Assembly: GCF_001441165.1 (NCBI RefSeq)
Contig: NZ_CP013126.1
Location: forward strand, 2,757,551-2,821,550
DNA: 64,000 nt
From: Acidipropionibacterium acidipropionici
GTDB lineage: Bacteria; Actinomycetota; Actinomycetes; Propionibacteriales; Propionibacteriaceae
Reading direction: 5' to 3'
This document shows, piece after piece, positions 1 through 8,631 of this stretch. The notes beneath the pieces are model-generated. The model did no database searches and had not been told where the DNA came from. It worked only from the letters and a program-made list of their open reading frames with translations. Both the position numbers and the translations under genes were made by a program. How positions within the stretch are numbered: position 1 is the stretch's first letter; each line of letters opens with the position of its first letter.

Positions 1-456
1 ACCATCGTCATCGGGCCCCTGCTCACCATCGTCCTGGGATACGGCATGTCGCCGAAGGTGATCGTCGTCGCCCTGCTGTGCTTCTTCCCGGTGGCGCTGA
101 ATCTGATGGCCGGGATCCGCGACGTCGACCGGCGTCTCATCGACACCATGAGGACCCTGCACGCCGGATGGTCGGCGCTGCTGTGGCGGGTGCGGATCCC
201 GGCCGCCGCCCCGCGCGGCTTCGCCGGGCTGCGGATCTGCGTGACTTTCGCCCCGGTGGCCGCCGTCTTCGCCGAGTACACCGGATCCACCAACGGGATC
301 GGCTACCTCATGCTCCAGGCCATTCCGCGGCTGGCCACCGATTTCGTCTTCGACCAGGTGATCGTCCTCACCCTCATGTCCGGCCTGCTGCTCGGTGCCG
401 TGACGCTGCTGGAACGACTCATCTGCCCCTGGAACTCCCCGGAAGGACACTCATGA
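1..456 (+). CDS. ABC transporter permease, 3' part (thiamine-precursor type)
   Basis: The reading frame is open from the first base of the window, so the 5' end is missing. The visible 151 residues contain hydrophobic segments and a cytoplasmic EAA-like loop (residues around GIRDVDRRLIDTMRTLHAG followed by WRVRIPAAAPRGFAGLR), which is the ATPase-contact region of BPD-type ABC permeases. The family is ThiX/SsuC/TauC-like. It overlaps the next gene by 4 nt (ATGA), and that gene encodes an NMT1/THI5-like binding protein. Together they suggest import of a pyrimidine precursor of thiamine or a similar small molecule. The substrate is inferred from the neighbour only. Confidence 0.8.
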   Translation, partial: TIVIGPLLTIVLGYGMSPKVIVVALLCFFPVALNLMAGIRDVDRRLIDTMRTLHAGWSALLWRVRIPAAAPRGFAGLRICVTFAPVAAVFAEYTGSTNGIGYLMLQAIPRLATDFVFDQVIVLTLMSGLLLGAVTLLERLICPWNSPEGHS

Positions 457-1511
457 ACTCACCCCTTCACAGCCCGATCAGCCGGCGTCGCCTCGGCCTG
501 GCCGCCGCCGGCGCCGCCCTGGCACTGGCCGGCTGCAGTACCAGGGCCGATGCCGGGGGCGGCAGGCAGAGCCGTACGGTGAGCCTGCTGCTGGACTGGA
601 ACCCCAATCCCGACCACGTCACCCTCTACACCGCCCAGCACACCGGCGCGTTCTCCAGGGCCGGCGTCGACGTCGCGATCCACAATCCGGGCAACACCGC
701 CGACGCCGCCAAGCAGGTCTCCCTGGGGCAGGTGGATCTGGCTGTCTCCTACGAGCCCGACACCCTCATCGCGGTGGCCCAGGGGCTGCAGGTCATCTCG
801 GTGGCCGCTCTCATTCCGGCCTGCCTCACATCCCTGATCGCCAGGAAGAGCTCCGGCATCACCGGCGCCGCCGATCTTGGCGGGAAGACCGTGGCACTGT
901 CCGGCCTGGCCTCCCAGAAGCCGAGCGTCGAGTACATCGCCCGTAAGGCCGGCGTCGACCCGGCCACGATCACCATGCCGAATGTCCAGCAGAGTCTGGA
1001 CCAGGCCCTGCTCACCAGCAGGGCCGATGCCGTCTACGGCGCATTCCGCAACATCGAGGGGATCGAGCTGGCCGAGAAGATCCCGGTCACCGTCCTGCCG
1101 GCCATCGAACTCGGGTTGCCGAACTATTCGGAGCTGGTGATCATCGCGAATCCGAAACGGCTCCACTCCGACGCCGCCTATGCGGCCCGGGTGAAGGCCT
1201 TCCTGAAAGGCCTGGCGACCGGCCAGGCCACCGCGATCGCCGACCCGAGCACCGCTGTGGCCGCGATGACGGCACCGACGAAAGGGTCATAAGACAAGGA
1301 GACACTGGCCCGGATGGTGCGGGCCACGATCGCTCTGCTCGGTAAGAACTTCGGGACGCAGAAGGGTTCGGACTGGGCCTCCTTCGCCACCTGGATGCAC
1401 GCCAACGGGCTCCTGGACAGGAAGATCGACGGGGCGACCGCTATGACCAACACGTATCTGCCCTACATCACGAGATGCACGCCCCAATGCGTCGCAAGGG
1501 CGAGGGCGTAG
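453..1511 (+). pseudogene. NMT1/THI5-like ABC substrate-binding lipoprotein with in-frame stop
   Basis: It starts with ATG at 453, overlapping the permease stop. Residues 1-29 form a lipoprotein signal with a twin-arginine-like SRRRLG and the lipobox LAGC. The body (LLLDWNPNPDHVTLYTA, then SLGQVDLAVSYEPD) is typical of ThiY/NMT1 proteins that bind HMP-type thiamine precursors. The frame is stopped by TAA at 1290-1292 after 279 codons. Without any frame change, homologous-looking sequence continues (DKETLARMVRATIALL, then WASFATWMHANGLLD) and ends near 1466-1511, overlapping the convergent gene. Full length would be about 340-350 residues, the usual family size. The present product would lack its last C-terminal helices. 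Either a real nonsense mutation or a base-call error could explain this. Confidence 0.75.
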
Positions 1512-1993
1512 CAGCGGATGAAGAATCCGACGGTCACCCACAGCGAGAACCAGCCGAACTTCATCTTCGTCGTCGCGGCATAGATCACCACGAGATAGAC
1601 CGGTGGGATGCCGGTGACCGCGGAGAAGATGAGGATGGGCATTCCCCAGCGGGGGCTCTCCACCAGGTGCGCGGCGCGGGCGTTCCAGCGTCGCCACCGC
1701 GCCCGCCATGACCCGTCGGGCACCGGCTTCTTCGGCCGCGGGGCGAACCACTTGAGCCTGCGGCCGTTGCGGACCGCCCAGAACATGATGACCTTGCCGA
1801 CGCCGTGGCCCAGGGCCAGCCCGATGGCCACCTCGACTGGGCCCAGCAGGCCGCTGGCCAGCGAGCCGACGATGAAGATCTCGGAGTTGAGGATCGGCAC
1901 CAGGCTGGAGACCACGCCGAAGCCGAAGGCCGAGGCGATCTCGTACCAGAAACGCCCGGTCATCCAGACGTGGGTGAGAAGCAGGGCGCTCAA
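1463..1993 (-). CDS. VTT/DedA-like (YqaA-type) integral membrane protein
   Basis: The product has 176 residues with several hydrophobic helices. An N-terminal segment, FGFGVVSSLVPILNSEIFIVG, is followed by a glycine-rich GLALGHGVGKVIMFW, the pattern of the VTT (SNARE-associated) family near YqaA. A basic cytoplasmic stretch (around residues 73-100) separates the two membrane halves. The TTG start lies 6 bases downstream of the preceding gene's stop, suggesting translational coupling. An internal ATG at 1963 is an alternative start. Its 3' end overlaps the end of the binding-protein gene on the other strand. Membrane homeostasis or lipid scrambling is known for relatives, but the function here is unproven. 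Confidence 0.65.
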   Translation of the reverse strand: MSALLLTHVWMTGRFWYEIASAFGFGVVSSLVPILNSEIFIVGSLASGLLGPVEVAIGLALGHGVGKVIMFWAVRNGRRLKWFAPRPKKPVPDGSWRARWRRWNARAAHLVESPRWGMPILIFSAVTGIPPVYLVVIYAATTKMKFGWFSLWVTVGFFIRCYALALATHWGVHLVM

Positions 1994-1999
1994 GTGCGG

Positions 2000-2617
2000 T
2001 CAGTTCGCCAGGGCGGCCAGGTGCTTGAGACGGTTGAGTTCGGAATCGAGGAAGGCCGGGCCGCCCTGACGGCCCAGGGCCAGGCCGCGTCCGCCCGCCA
2101 GCGGGGCGACCGCGACGACCGTGTCCCCCCAGCCGTCCATCCACCCGTCGGTGAGGTCCAGCGAGTGGGTCTGGTCGAAGGGCTCCAGCTGTCCGGTCGA
2201 CTCGGGGGTGAACTCGGGGGCCAGGGCGGTGGAGGTGAGCACCTCGCGGTCGGCGCTGAACAGCGCGGCCCACTGGCAGTGGAAGACCACCGGGGTGGCC
2301 TCGGTGAGGATCTCCGCGCCGTGCTCGGGGTCGTCGGCCATCCGGTTGAGGGTGGCGATGTCGGACTCGATGCCCCAGTTCTCCGGGTACCGCGAGAGCC
2401 ACAGCACTTTCACGCCGTCGAGCATGTCGCAGGTCGACACCAGGGTGTCGGGCAGGGTGCTGGGCGGAAGGGTGAGGATGAAGTCGTCAATGGCGTAGCC
2501 GGGACCCTTCTCCACGATCTCGACCGCGGCGATATCGGCATTCACCGTCCCCATGGCGGTCGCCACCAGCCCCAGGGTTCCTGGGATGTCGGGTACCTGA
2601 ACTCGGAGCATCAGCAC
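2000..2617 (-). CDS. ACT-domain amino-acid-binding regulatory protein
   Basis: The 205-residue protein begins with an ACT fold (MLRVQVPDIPGTLGLVATAMG, then ADIAAVEIV) of about 75 residues. An uncharacterised C-terminal region of about 130 residues follows. ACT domains bind amino acids or other small ligands. This protein type is often found divergent from gatC in actinobacteria, as here (start 2617, gatC at 2739). The start is GTG at 2617 or ATG at 2611; both lie just behind GACAAT, a possible -10. The role is unknown; a sensing function for amino-acid supply is an inference from the domain. Confidence 0.7.
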   Translation of the reverse strand: MLMLRVQVPDIPGTLGLVATAMGTVNADIAAVEIVEKGPGYAIDDFILTLPPSTLPDTLVSTCDMLDGVKVLWLSRYPENWGIESDIATLNRMADDPEHGAEILTEATPVVFHCQWAALFSADREVLTSTALAPEFTPESTGQLEPFDQTHSLDLTDGWMDGWGDTVVAVAPLAGGRGLALGRQGGPAFLDSELNRLKHLAALAN

Positions 2618-2671
2618 ACTTCATTGTCACCCCCGGATCGGCCGGTCCAAAATGGACACGTGCGGCGGGCC

Positions 2672-2732
2672 TAGGATGTTCGGTGGCCGTGTCCGCAGGA
2701 CCGGCCCGATCTGCTGCCGTCTTTCAGGAGGA
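2672..2732 (+). promoter_or_regulatory. gatCAB promoter -10 and Shine-Dalgarno
   Basis: TAGGAT at 2672-2677 matches the actinobacterial TANNNT -10. A strong AGGAGG at 2727-2732 lies 6 nt before GTG 2739 and decides the gatC start against longer in-frame alternatives. No clear -35 was found. Confidence 0.5.
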
Positions 2733-2738
2733 TTCATC

Positions 2739-3038
2739 GTGGCTCTCACGCCGGATGACGTCGCCCGTCTGGCCGGCCTGGCGCGCATCGAGCTCACCGA
2801 TGAGGAGACGGCGAGGCTGGCACCCCAGCTCGACGGCATCCTCGACGCGGTGGCCAGCGTGTCCCGGGTGGCCGGCGACGACGTACCGCCCACCTCGCAC
2901 GCCGTGCCCCTGGTCAATGTGTTCCGGGCCGATGAGGTGAGGCCCTCGATGCCCACCGCCGAGGCTCTGGCGATGGCTCCTCGGGCCGAGCAGAACCGGT
3001 TCAGAGTGCCCCGCATCCTCGATGAGGAGGCCATGTGA
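2739..3038 (+). CDS. gatC: Aspartyl/glutamyl-tRNA amidotransferase subunit C
   Basis: The 99-residue protein has the GatC fold ([21 protein letters not shown], then [14 protein letters not shown]) and the conserved C-terminal FRVPRILDE. GatC is the small chaperone-like belt subunit holding GatA and GatB together. The GatCAB complex amidates mischarged Glu-tRNAGln and Asp-tRNAAsn. The GTG start is fixed by an upstream AGGAGG. The stop overlaps the gatA start (ATGTGATG). Confidence 0.95.
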   Translation: MALTPDDVARLAGLARIELTDEETARLAPQLDGILDAVASVSRVAGDDVPPTSHAVPLVNVFRADEVRPSMPTAEALAMAPRAEQNRFRVPRILDEEAM

Positions 3039-4570
3039 TGACCGACATCACCACGACCGGGGACATTCTGCGCGCCGACGCCACCGAGCTGGTCGCCGCG
3101 ATGGAGGCCGGTGACCTGTCCTCGGAGCAGATCACCGCGGCCTGCCTGGACCGTATCGAGGCCGTCGACCCGCAGGTCAACGCCTTCATCACCGTTGACG
3201 CCGACCGTGCCCTGGAGCAGGCCCGCGGGATCGATGCCCGCCGGGCGGCCGGGGAGAAGCTCGGGCCGCTGGCCGGGGTGCCGCTGGCCGTCAAGGACAT
3301 GTTCTGTTACAAGGGCATGCGCACCACCGCCGCCTCGAGGATTCTGGAGCACTGGATCTCCCCGTACACCTCGACGGTGGTGGAGCGCTGCATCGACGCC
3401 GACATGGTGATCCTCGGCAAGACCAATCTCGACGAGTTCGCGATGGGGTCCTCCACCGAGACCTCGGCCTTCGGGCCGACCCGCAACCCCTGGGCCACCG
3501 ACAGGATCCCCGGCGGTTCGGGCGGCGGCTCGGCAGCGGCCCTGGCCGCCTTCGAGGCGCCGCTGGCACTGGGCACCGACACCGGCGGTTCGATCCGGAT
3601 GCCGGCCTCGGTGACCGGGACTGTGGGCGTCAAGCCCACCTATGGCGGGACGTCGCGCTACGGCGTCATCGCCATGGCCTCCTCCCTGGATCAGCCGGGC
3701 CCGTGCGGGCGCAGCGTCCTGGACACCGCCCTGCTGCACGAGGTGATCGGCGGCCACGACCCGATGGACCAGACCTCGGTGCCCGCCGACGTGCCGCCCG
3801 TGGTGGAGGCCGCCCGCCGCGGCGACGTCGCCGGGCTGCGGATCGGCGTGGTGAAGGAGCTCTCGGGACCCGGCTATGCGGCCGGCGTCCTGGACCGCTT
3901 CAACGAGGCCGTCGCGGCGCTGAGTGCCGCCGGGGCCGAGGTGGTGGAGGTCTCCTGCCCCTCCTTCGAGCACGCGCTGGCCGCCTATTACCTCATCCAG
4001 CCCTCCGAGGTCTCCAGCAACCTGGCCCGCTACGACTCGATGCGCTACGGGCTGCGGGTCGACGACGACGGCCATCACTCGGCCGAGCAGGTGATGACCG
4101 CCAGCCGCGGTGCCGGATTCGGCGCCGAGGCCAAGCGGCGCATCATCATCGGCACCTACGCCCTGTCCAGCGGCTACTACGACGCCTACTACGGTTCGGC
4201 CCAGAAGGTCCGCACGCTCATCTCCCGGGATCTGGGCGAGGCGTGGAAGACCTGCGACGTGCTGGTGTCGGCGACCACCCCCACCACGGCCTTCCGGATC
4301 GGCGAGCGCGCCGATGACCCGCTGGCGATGTACGCGGCGGACCTGTGCACCATCCCGGCCAATATGGGCGGCATCGCCTCGGGATCCTTCCCGGCAGGGC
4401 TCTCGGACGGCCTTCCGGTCGGCTTCCAGGTGATGGCTCCGGTGATGCGCGACGACCGCGTCTACCAGGTGGGCGCGGCACTGGAACGGGAGCTCGAGAA
4501 GGGCTGGGGCGGCCCTCTGCTGACGCGGATCCCGGCCCTGGACGAGTCTGAGAAGGAGGGTGCGCGATGA
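3038..4570 (+). CDS. gatA: Aspartyl/glutamyl-tRNA amidotransferase subunit A
   Basis: The 510-residue amidase-signature enzyme releases ammonia from glutamine for GatB. The catalytic Ser-cisSer-Lys triad is visible: Lys86 in VPLAVKDMF, Ser161 in [14 protein letters not shown] and Ser185 in TDTGGSIR. The spacing (75 and 24 residues) matches the family. ATG 3038 overlaps the gatC stop by 1 nt; GTG at 3035 is a possible alternative. The gene overlaps gatB by 4 nt. Nothing unusual was seen. Confidence 0.97.
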   Translation: MTDITTTGDILRADATELVAAMEAGDLSSEQITAACLDRIEAVDPQVNAFITVDADRALEQARGIDARRAAGEKLGPLAGVPLAVKDMFCYKGMRTTAASRILEHWISPYTSTVVERCIDADMVILGKTNLDEFAMGSSTETSAFGPTRNPWATDRIPGGSGGGSAAALAAFEAPLALGTDTGGSIRMPASVTGTVGVKPTYGGTSRYGVIAMASSLDQPGPCGRSVLDTALLHEVIGGHDPMDQTSVPADVPPVVEAARRGDVAGLRIGVVKELSGPGYAAGVLDRFNEAVAALSAAGAEVVEVSCPSFEHALAAYYLIQPSEVSSNLARYDSMRYGLRVDDDGHHSAEQVMTASRGAGFGAEAKRRIIIGTYALSSGYYDAYYGSAQKVRTLISRDLGEAWKTCDVLVSATTPTTAFRIGERADDPLAMYAADLCTIPANMGGIASGSFPAGLSDGLPVGFQVMAPVMRDDRVYQVGAALERELEKGWGGPLLTRIPALDESEKEGAR

Positions 4571-6075
4571 GCGCGTGGACCACTGACGACCTCCTCGACT
4601 ACGACGAGGCCATGGAGCGCTTCGACCCTGTACTGGGGCTGGAGGTGCACGTCGAGCTGTCGACCGCCTCGAAGATGTTCTGCGGCTGCCCGGCCGACTC
4701 CGACGGCGCCGATCCCAACACCCATGTCTGCCCGGTGTGCCTGGGGCTGCCCGGCTCGATGCCGGCGATCAACGGGCATGCGGTGGAGTCGGCGATCCGG
4801 ATCGGCCTGGCTCTCAACTGCCAGATCGCGCCCTGGTGCCGGATGGCCCGGAAGAACTACTTCTACCCGGACATGACCAAGGACTACCAGACCTCCCAGT
4901 ACGACGAGCCCATCTGCCATGACGGCCATGTCGATCTGGAGGTCGACGGCAAGACCTACCGGGTCGAGATCGAGCGCGCCCACATGGAGGAGGACGCCGG
5001 AAAATCCCTGCACGTCGGCGGCTCCGAGGGTCGCATCCAGGGAGCCGCGTACTCCCTGATGGACTACAACCGGGCCGGCGTGCCGCTCATCGAGATCGTC
5101 ACCAAGCCGGTGCGCGACCTGGGGGCCGCCGCACCGAAGGTGGCGCGGGCCTATATGGCGCACCTGCGCGACATCATGATCGCCCTGGGCGTCTCCAACG
5201 CCCGGATGGAGAAGGGGAACCTGCGCTGCGACGCCAACGTGTCGCTCATGCCGAAGGGCTCCGACGTGCTGGGCACCCGCACCGAGACCAAGAACGTCAA
5301 CTCGCTGCGGTCGGTCGAGGGCGCGCTGACCTACGAGATCCGGCGCCAGGCCGCAGTGCTGGCGTCGGGGCGGGCCGTGCGCCAGCAGACCAGGATGTGG
5401 CAGGAGGACGGCGAGTACACGATCGCCGGGCGCGACAAGTCCGACGCCGAGGACTACCGCTACTTCCCCGAGCCTGACCTGGTGCCGATCGAGGCCTCCG
5501 ACGAATGGGTCGAGGAGCTGCGCGCCACCCTCCCGGAGCTGCCGGCCGCCAAGCGGGCCCGGCTGGCCGCCGAATGGTCCTTCTCCGAGCTGGAGATGGA
5601 CGCCGTGGTGAACGCCGGTGCGCTGGACCTCATCGAGGCCACCGTCGCAGCCGGGGCCGATGCGGCCTCGGCGCGCAAGTGGTGGCTCACCGAGCTGTCA
5701 CGGCGGGCCAACGAGGCCGGCTGCGAACTGGCAGAGGTCGGCATGAGCCCGGCCCAGGTGGCCGCGGTGCAGAAGATGGTGGACGCCGGGACGCTCACCG
5801 ACAAGCTGGCCCGTCAGGTGATCGACGGTGTGCTCGCCGGTGAGGGGGAGCCCGACCAGGTGGTCGCCGCCCGCGGCCTGGCCGTCGTCTCCGACGACGG
5901 GGCCCTGGGGCAGGCCGTCGACGACGCCATCGCCGCCAACCCCGACGTCGCCGAGAAGATCCGCGGCGGAAAGGTGCAGGCTGCCGGAGCCCTCATCGGG
6001 CAGGTGATGAAGGCGATGCGCGGCCAGGCCGACGCCAAGCGGGTCCGCGAGATCATCATCGAGAAGCTCTCCTGA
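4567..6075 (+). CDS. gatB: Aspartyl/glutamyl-tRNA amidotransferase subunit B
   Basis: The 502-residue subunit activates the mischarged aminoacyl-tRNA with ATP and accepts ammonia from GatA. The PET112/GatB signature is clear ([10 protein letters not shown] at the N-terminus, [19 protein letters not shown] near residues 95-115). It has the four Cys of the zinc site (CGCPAD and CPVCLG) and a C-terminal YqeY-like tail ending [11 protein letters not shown]. It is the last gene of gatCAB and is followed by a strong hairpin. Confidence 0.97.
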   Translation: MSAWTTDDLLDYDEAMERFDPVLGLEVHVELSTASKMFCGCPADSDGADPNTHVCPVCLGLPGSMPAINGHAVESAIRIGLALNCQIAPWCRMARKNYFYPDMTKDYQTSQYDEPICHDGHVDLEVDGKTYRVEIERAHMEEDAGKSLHVGGSEGRIQGAAYSLMDYNRAGVPLIEIVTKPVRDLGAAAPKVARAYMAHLRDIMIALGVSNARMEKGNLRCDANVSLMPKGSDVLGTRTETKNVNSLRSVEGALTYEIRRQAAVLASGRAVRQQTRMWQEDGEYTIAGRDKSDAEDYRYFPEPDLVPIEASDEWVEELRATLPELPAAKRARLAAEWSFSELEMDAVVNAGALDLIEATVAAGADAASARKWWLTELSRRANEAGCELAEVGMSPAQVAAVQKMVDAGTLTDKLARQVIDGVLAGEGEPDQVVAARGLAVVSDDGALGQAVDDAIAANPDVAEKIRGGKVQAAGALIGQVMKAMRGQADAKRVREIIIEKLS

Positions 6076-6085
6076 GCTGACGGAT

Positions 6086-6118
6086 CGGCGGCCGGTACCG
6101 GACGGGTACCGGCCGCCG
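6086..6118 (+). terminator. GC-rich hairpin after gatB
   Basis: A perfect 14-bp inverted repeat (6086-6099 with 6105-6118) has a 5-nt loop and no U-tract, and starts 10 nt after the gatB stop. It fits an actinobacterial terminator without a T run. Confidence 0.6.
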
Positions 6119-6208
6119 TCCACGCCTGAGCACCGGTGCTGGGTGGCGGGCCGCCTCTGATAGCGTCTGCTGGTCTTTCCTTCACCCTCCGAACTCGCCA
6201 GGAGGAGG

Positions 6209-7550
6209 ATGTCGTCAGCAGAACTCAAGGAACCCACGATCAAGACACCCAGGCCGGAGGACGAGAGGGTCTCTCCCCTCAAGGCCGTCGTCTACGGCAT
6301 CCAGCACATCCTGTCGATGTACGGGGGAGTGGTCGCCGTCCCGCTGGTCGTCGGCAGCGCCGCCAAGCTGCCCGCCGACGAGATGGGTCTCATCGTCGCC
6401 GCCGCCCTCTTCGTCTCCGGCCTGGCCACCCTGCTCCAGTCCCTCGGCCTGCCCCACCTGGGCGCCAAGCTGCCTCTGGTCAACGGCACCACCATCGGGG
6501 CGGCATCGACCATGCTGGCGATCATCGCCGCCAACCAGAGCGATCCCCACCGGGCGATGCGGGTGATCTTCGGCGCCGTCATCGTCGCCGGCGTCGTCGG
6601 CTTCGTCCTGGCGGGACTCTTCGCCCGGATCCGCCGCTTCTTCCCGCCCGTGGTCACCGGTACCATCATCGCCGCCATGGGCATCTCCCTGCTGCCGGTC
6701 GCCGCCGGCTGGGTGATGGGGTCGGATCCGAAGGCTCCCGACTACGGGTCTCTCACCAGCCTGGGCATCGCCCTGTTCTCCCTGGCGGTGGTACTCGTGT
6801 GCAATCGCATCAAGGTGCTGTCCCAGATCTCCATCCTGGTGGGCATCGTCGCCGGCACCCTCTTCGCCGCGGCCCTCGGCCGTGCCGACTTCTCGTCTGT
6901 CAACCACGGCTCGGTCATCGCCTTCCCCAAGCCCTTCTACTTCGGGCCCCGGTCTTCGAGATCGGCGCCATCCTGTCGATGATCATCGTCATTATCGTCA
7001 CCCTCATGGAGGTGATGGCCGATCTGTTCGCCGTCGGGGAGACCATCGGCACCGAGATCGACGACAAGCGGGTCGCCGACGGGCTGCGCGCCGACATGCT
7101 CGGCGCCGTCGTCGCCCCGGCCTTCAACTCCTTCGCCCCACCGCCTTCGCCCAGAACGTCGGACTGGTGGCCGTCACCGGCATCAAGTCGCGATTCACCG
7201 TGGCCGCCGGCGCCGGCGTCCTCATCCTGCTGGGTCTCTTCCCGTGGCTCGGCCGCGTCGTCGCCGCGATCCCCGGGCCGGTTCTCGGCGGGGTCGGCGT
7301 CGTCCTCTTCGGGACGGTGGCGTCATCGGGGGTCAAGATCCTCGCCAAGGCCGACTTCGAGAACCCCCACAACCTGGTCATCATCGCGGTCGCCCTGGCC
7401 ATGGTGATGTTCCCGATCGGCGCCCCGCACCTTTACGACCACCTGCCCACCTGGCTGTCGATGATCCTCGGCTCGGGCATCTCCTCGGCCGCACTGGCCG
7501 CTGTGCTGCTCAACCTGCTGCTCAACGGCCGCAAGGGCTTGGACAAGTAG
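6209..7550 (+). pseudogene. NCS2 xanthine/uracil-type permease, split by two frameshifts
   Basis: Three consecutive frames together encode about 446 residues of a nucleobase:cation symporter-2 protein. Frame one starts at ATG 6209 behind AGGAGGAGG (YGIQHILSMYGGVVAVPL) and is lost at the C run 6947-6950. Frame two carries MEVMADLFAVGETIGTEID and is lost at the C run 7136-7139. Frame three carries TAFAQNVGLVAVTGI and ends at 7550. Each break is explained by one missing C (CCCC for CCCCC), giving FGPPVFEIG and NSFAPTAFAQ. The GETIG and QNVGLV regions look closer to the xanthine/urate branch than to UraA. With the frames repaired, all transmembrane segments appear intact, which argues for sequence error or a very recent lesion. 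Confidence 0.85.
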
Positions 7551-7578
7551 TACAGGCCAGAAACCCAGCCACTCCGGA

Positions 7579-8223
7579 TCAGATCTCCAGATCGGCACGC
7601 GAGAAGGCGTCCAGGCTCTCGGGCTCACCGAGGATCTCCACCCTGGACGCCGCCTTGCGTCCCGCGCAGTACAGCAGCACCTCGGCCGGCAGGCCCACGA
7701 GGGTCACGATCCGGCTCCCGGGTCGCAACCAGAGCTGATGCAGATCACCGCTCTGATCGGTGAGTTCGGCGCGCACCCCGACGGGGGAGCGCCGGGTCAA
7801 CAGCCGTCCGGACCGCGAGAGGACCTTGGCCAGATGAGTCTGGGTCTGGCGGCCCAGATCACGCGGCTTCCAGTCGGGCTGGGCACGCAGCAGGTCCTCG
7901 TGATGGATGAAGAACTCCATGCCGTTGGCCGCCCGGTCCAGTCCCGGGACGCGGAACACCGACCAGGCCGCCGGGCCCCTGCGGAACCGGTCGACCCGCT
8001 CGGCGAAGGAGTGCCTGGACTCCAGACGCTCGGCCCGCTGGGCGGTGATCTCGTCGAAGGTCGAGACCGCCATTCCGGGGGCGGCCAGTAGGTCGTTCTC
8101 GCGCAGCAGGAGGTGGGTCAGGAGGTCGGAGGCCAGCCATCCCCGGCACAGGGTCGGGGCGGCCGGGCCGAACCGGTCCAGATCGTCGGCAAGTGCGGCC
8201 CTCTCGGTGCTGGCCAGTGACAT
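7579..8223 (-). CDS. TIGR03085-type metal-binding (DinB/mycothiol-like) protein
   Basis: The 214-residue protein begins STERAALADDLDRFGPAAPTLCRGW. It resembles the TIGR03085 family, an actinobacterial branch of the DinB/maleylpyruvate-isomerase-like four-helix bundles with metal-binding His residues (HLLLRENDL, FFIHHEDLLRAQ). ATG 8223 is preceded by GAGGGGAT, so I prefer it over an upstream ATG at 8265. This family often sits next to hisI and trpE in actinobacteria; here an HNH gene lies between. The function is not known, although relatives use mycothiol as a cofactor. Confidence 0.75.
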   Translation of the reverse strand: MSLASTERAALADDLDRFGPAAPTLCRGWLASDLLTHLLLRENDLLAAPGMAVSTFDEITAQRAERLESRHSFAERVDRFRRGPAAWSVFRVPGLDRAANGMEFFIHHEDLLRAQPDWKPRDLGRQTQTHLAKVLSRSGRLLTRRSPVGVRAELTDQSGDLHQLWLRPGSRIVTLVGLPAEVLLYCAGRKAASRVEILGEPESLDAFSRADLEI

Positions 8224-8630
8224 CGCAGATCCCCTCTCGGACCGGTCCGGCGCTCGGCCCGGCATCGTTCATCCTGCCATCCCCGCCTGTCGATGCGCAG
8301 CCGGCGAGGCGCTCAGGACGCGGCGGATCGGGACGGGTTCGCGACGTCGAGGACGCATTCGTGTGGCACCGGCCAGTGTTCTGTCAGTGGTGTCTGGTAG
8401 GTGTGGATCCTCCAGGATCCGACGGGCTGGACGAGAGGATCTTCACGCCGGCAGTGGTATTTCGGGCGCAACGTGGAGAATCCATCACGGACCCGATATC
8501 CGCCATGCCCGAGACCCGTCGAATTCACGAATGTGAGGTCCGGCTCATTAAGAAAACACCGAGAATCTGCGATCAATGTTCTTAGGTTCAAGGTCTGGTA
8601 TATGGCGTCCACATGGTCTAGAGTTCTTCC
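8224..8630. other. Intergenic region upstream of the HNH gene
   Basis: About 400 bp show no convincing gene. The half nearest the HNH gene is visibly AT-richer than its surroundings (around 8545-8620). GGATCC occurs twice, 4 nt apart, near 8405-8420. Overlapping open frames here have no recognisable domain. The only signal I support is the TAGAGT hexamer at 8619-8624. Confidence 0.5.
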
Positions 8631-8631
8631 A
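8619..8631 (+). promoter_or_regulatory. -10 hexamer for leaderless HNH-gene transcript
   Basis: TAGAGT at 8619-8624 lies 6 nt before ATG 8631. No Shine-Dalgarno is present. Confidence 0.5.

Noticed and set aside
8405-8420. Two GGATCC copies 4 nt apart
   Set aside because: This is a short restriction-site-like palindrome with no other structure; it is likely chance.
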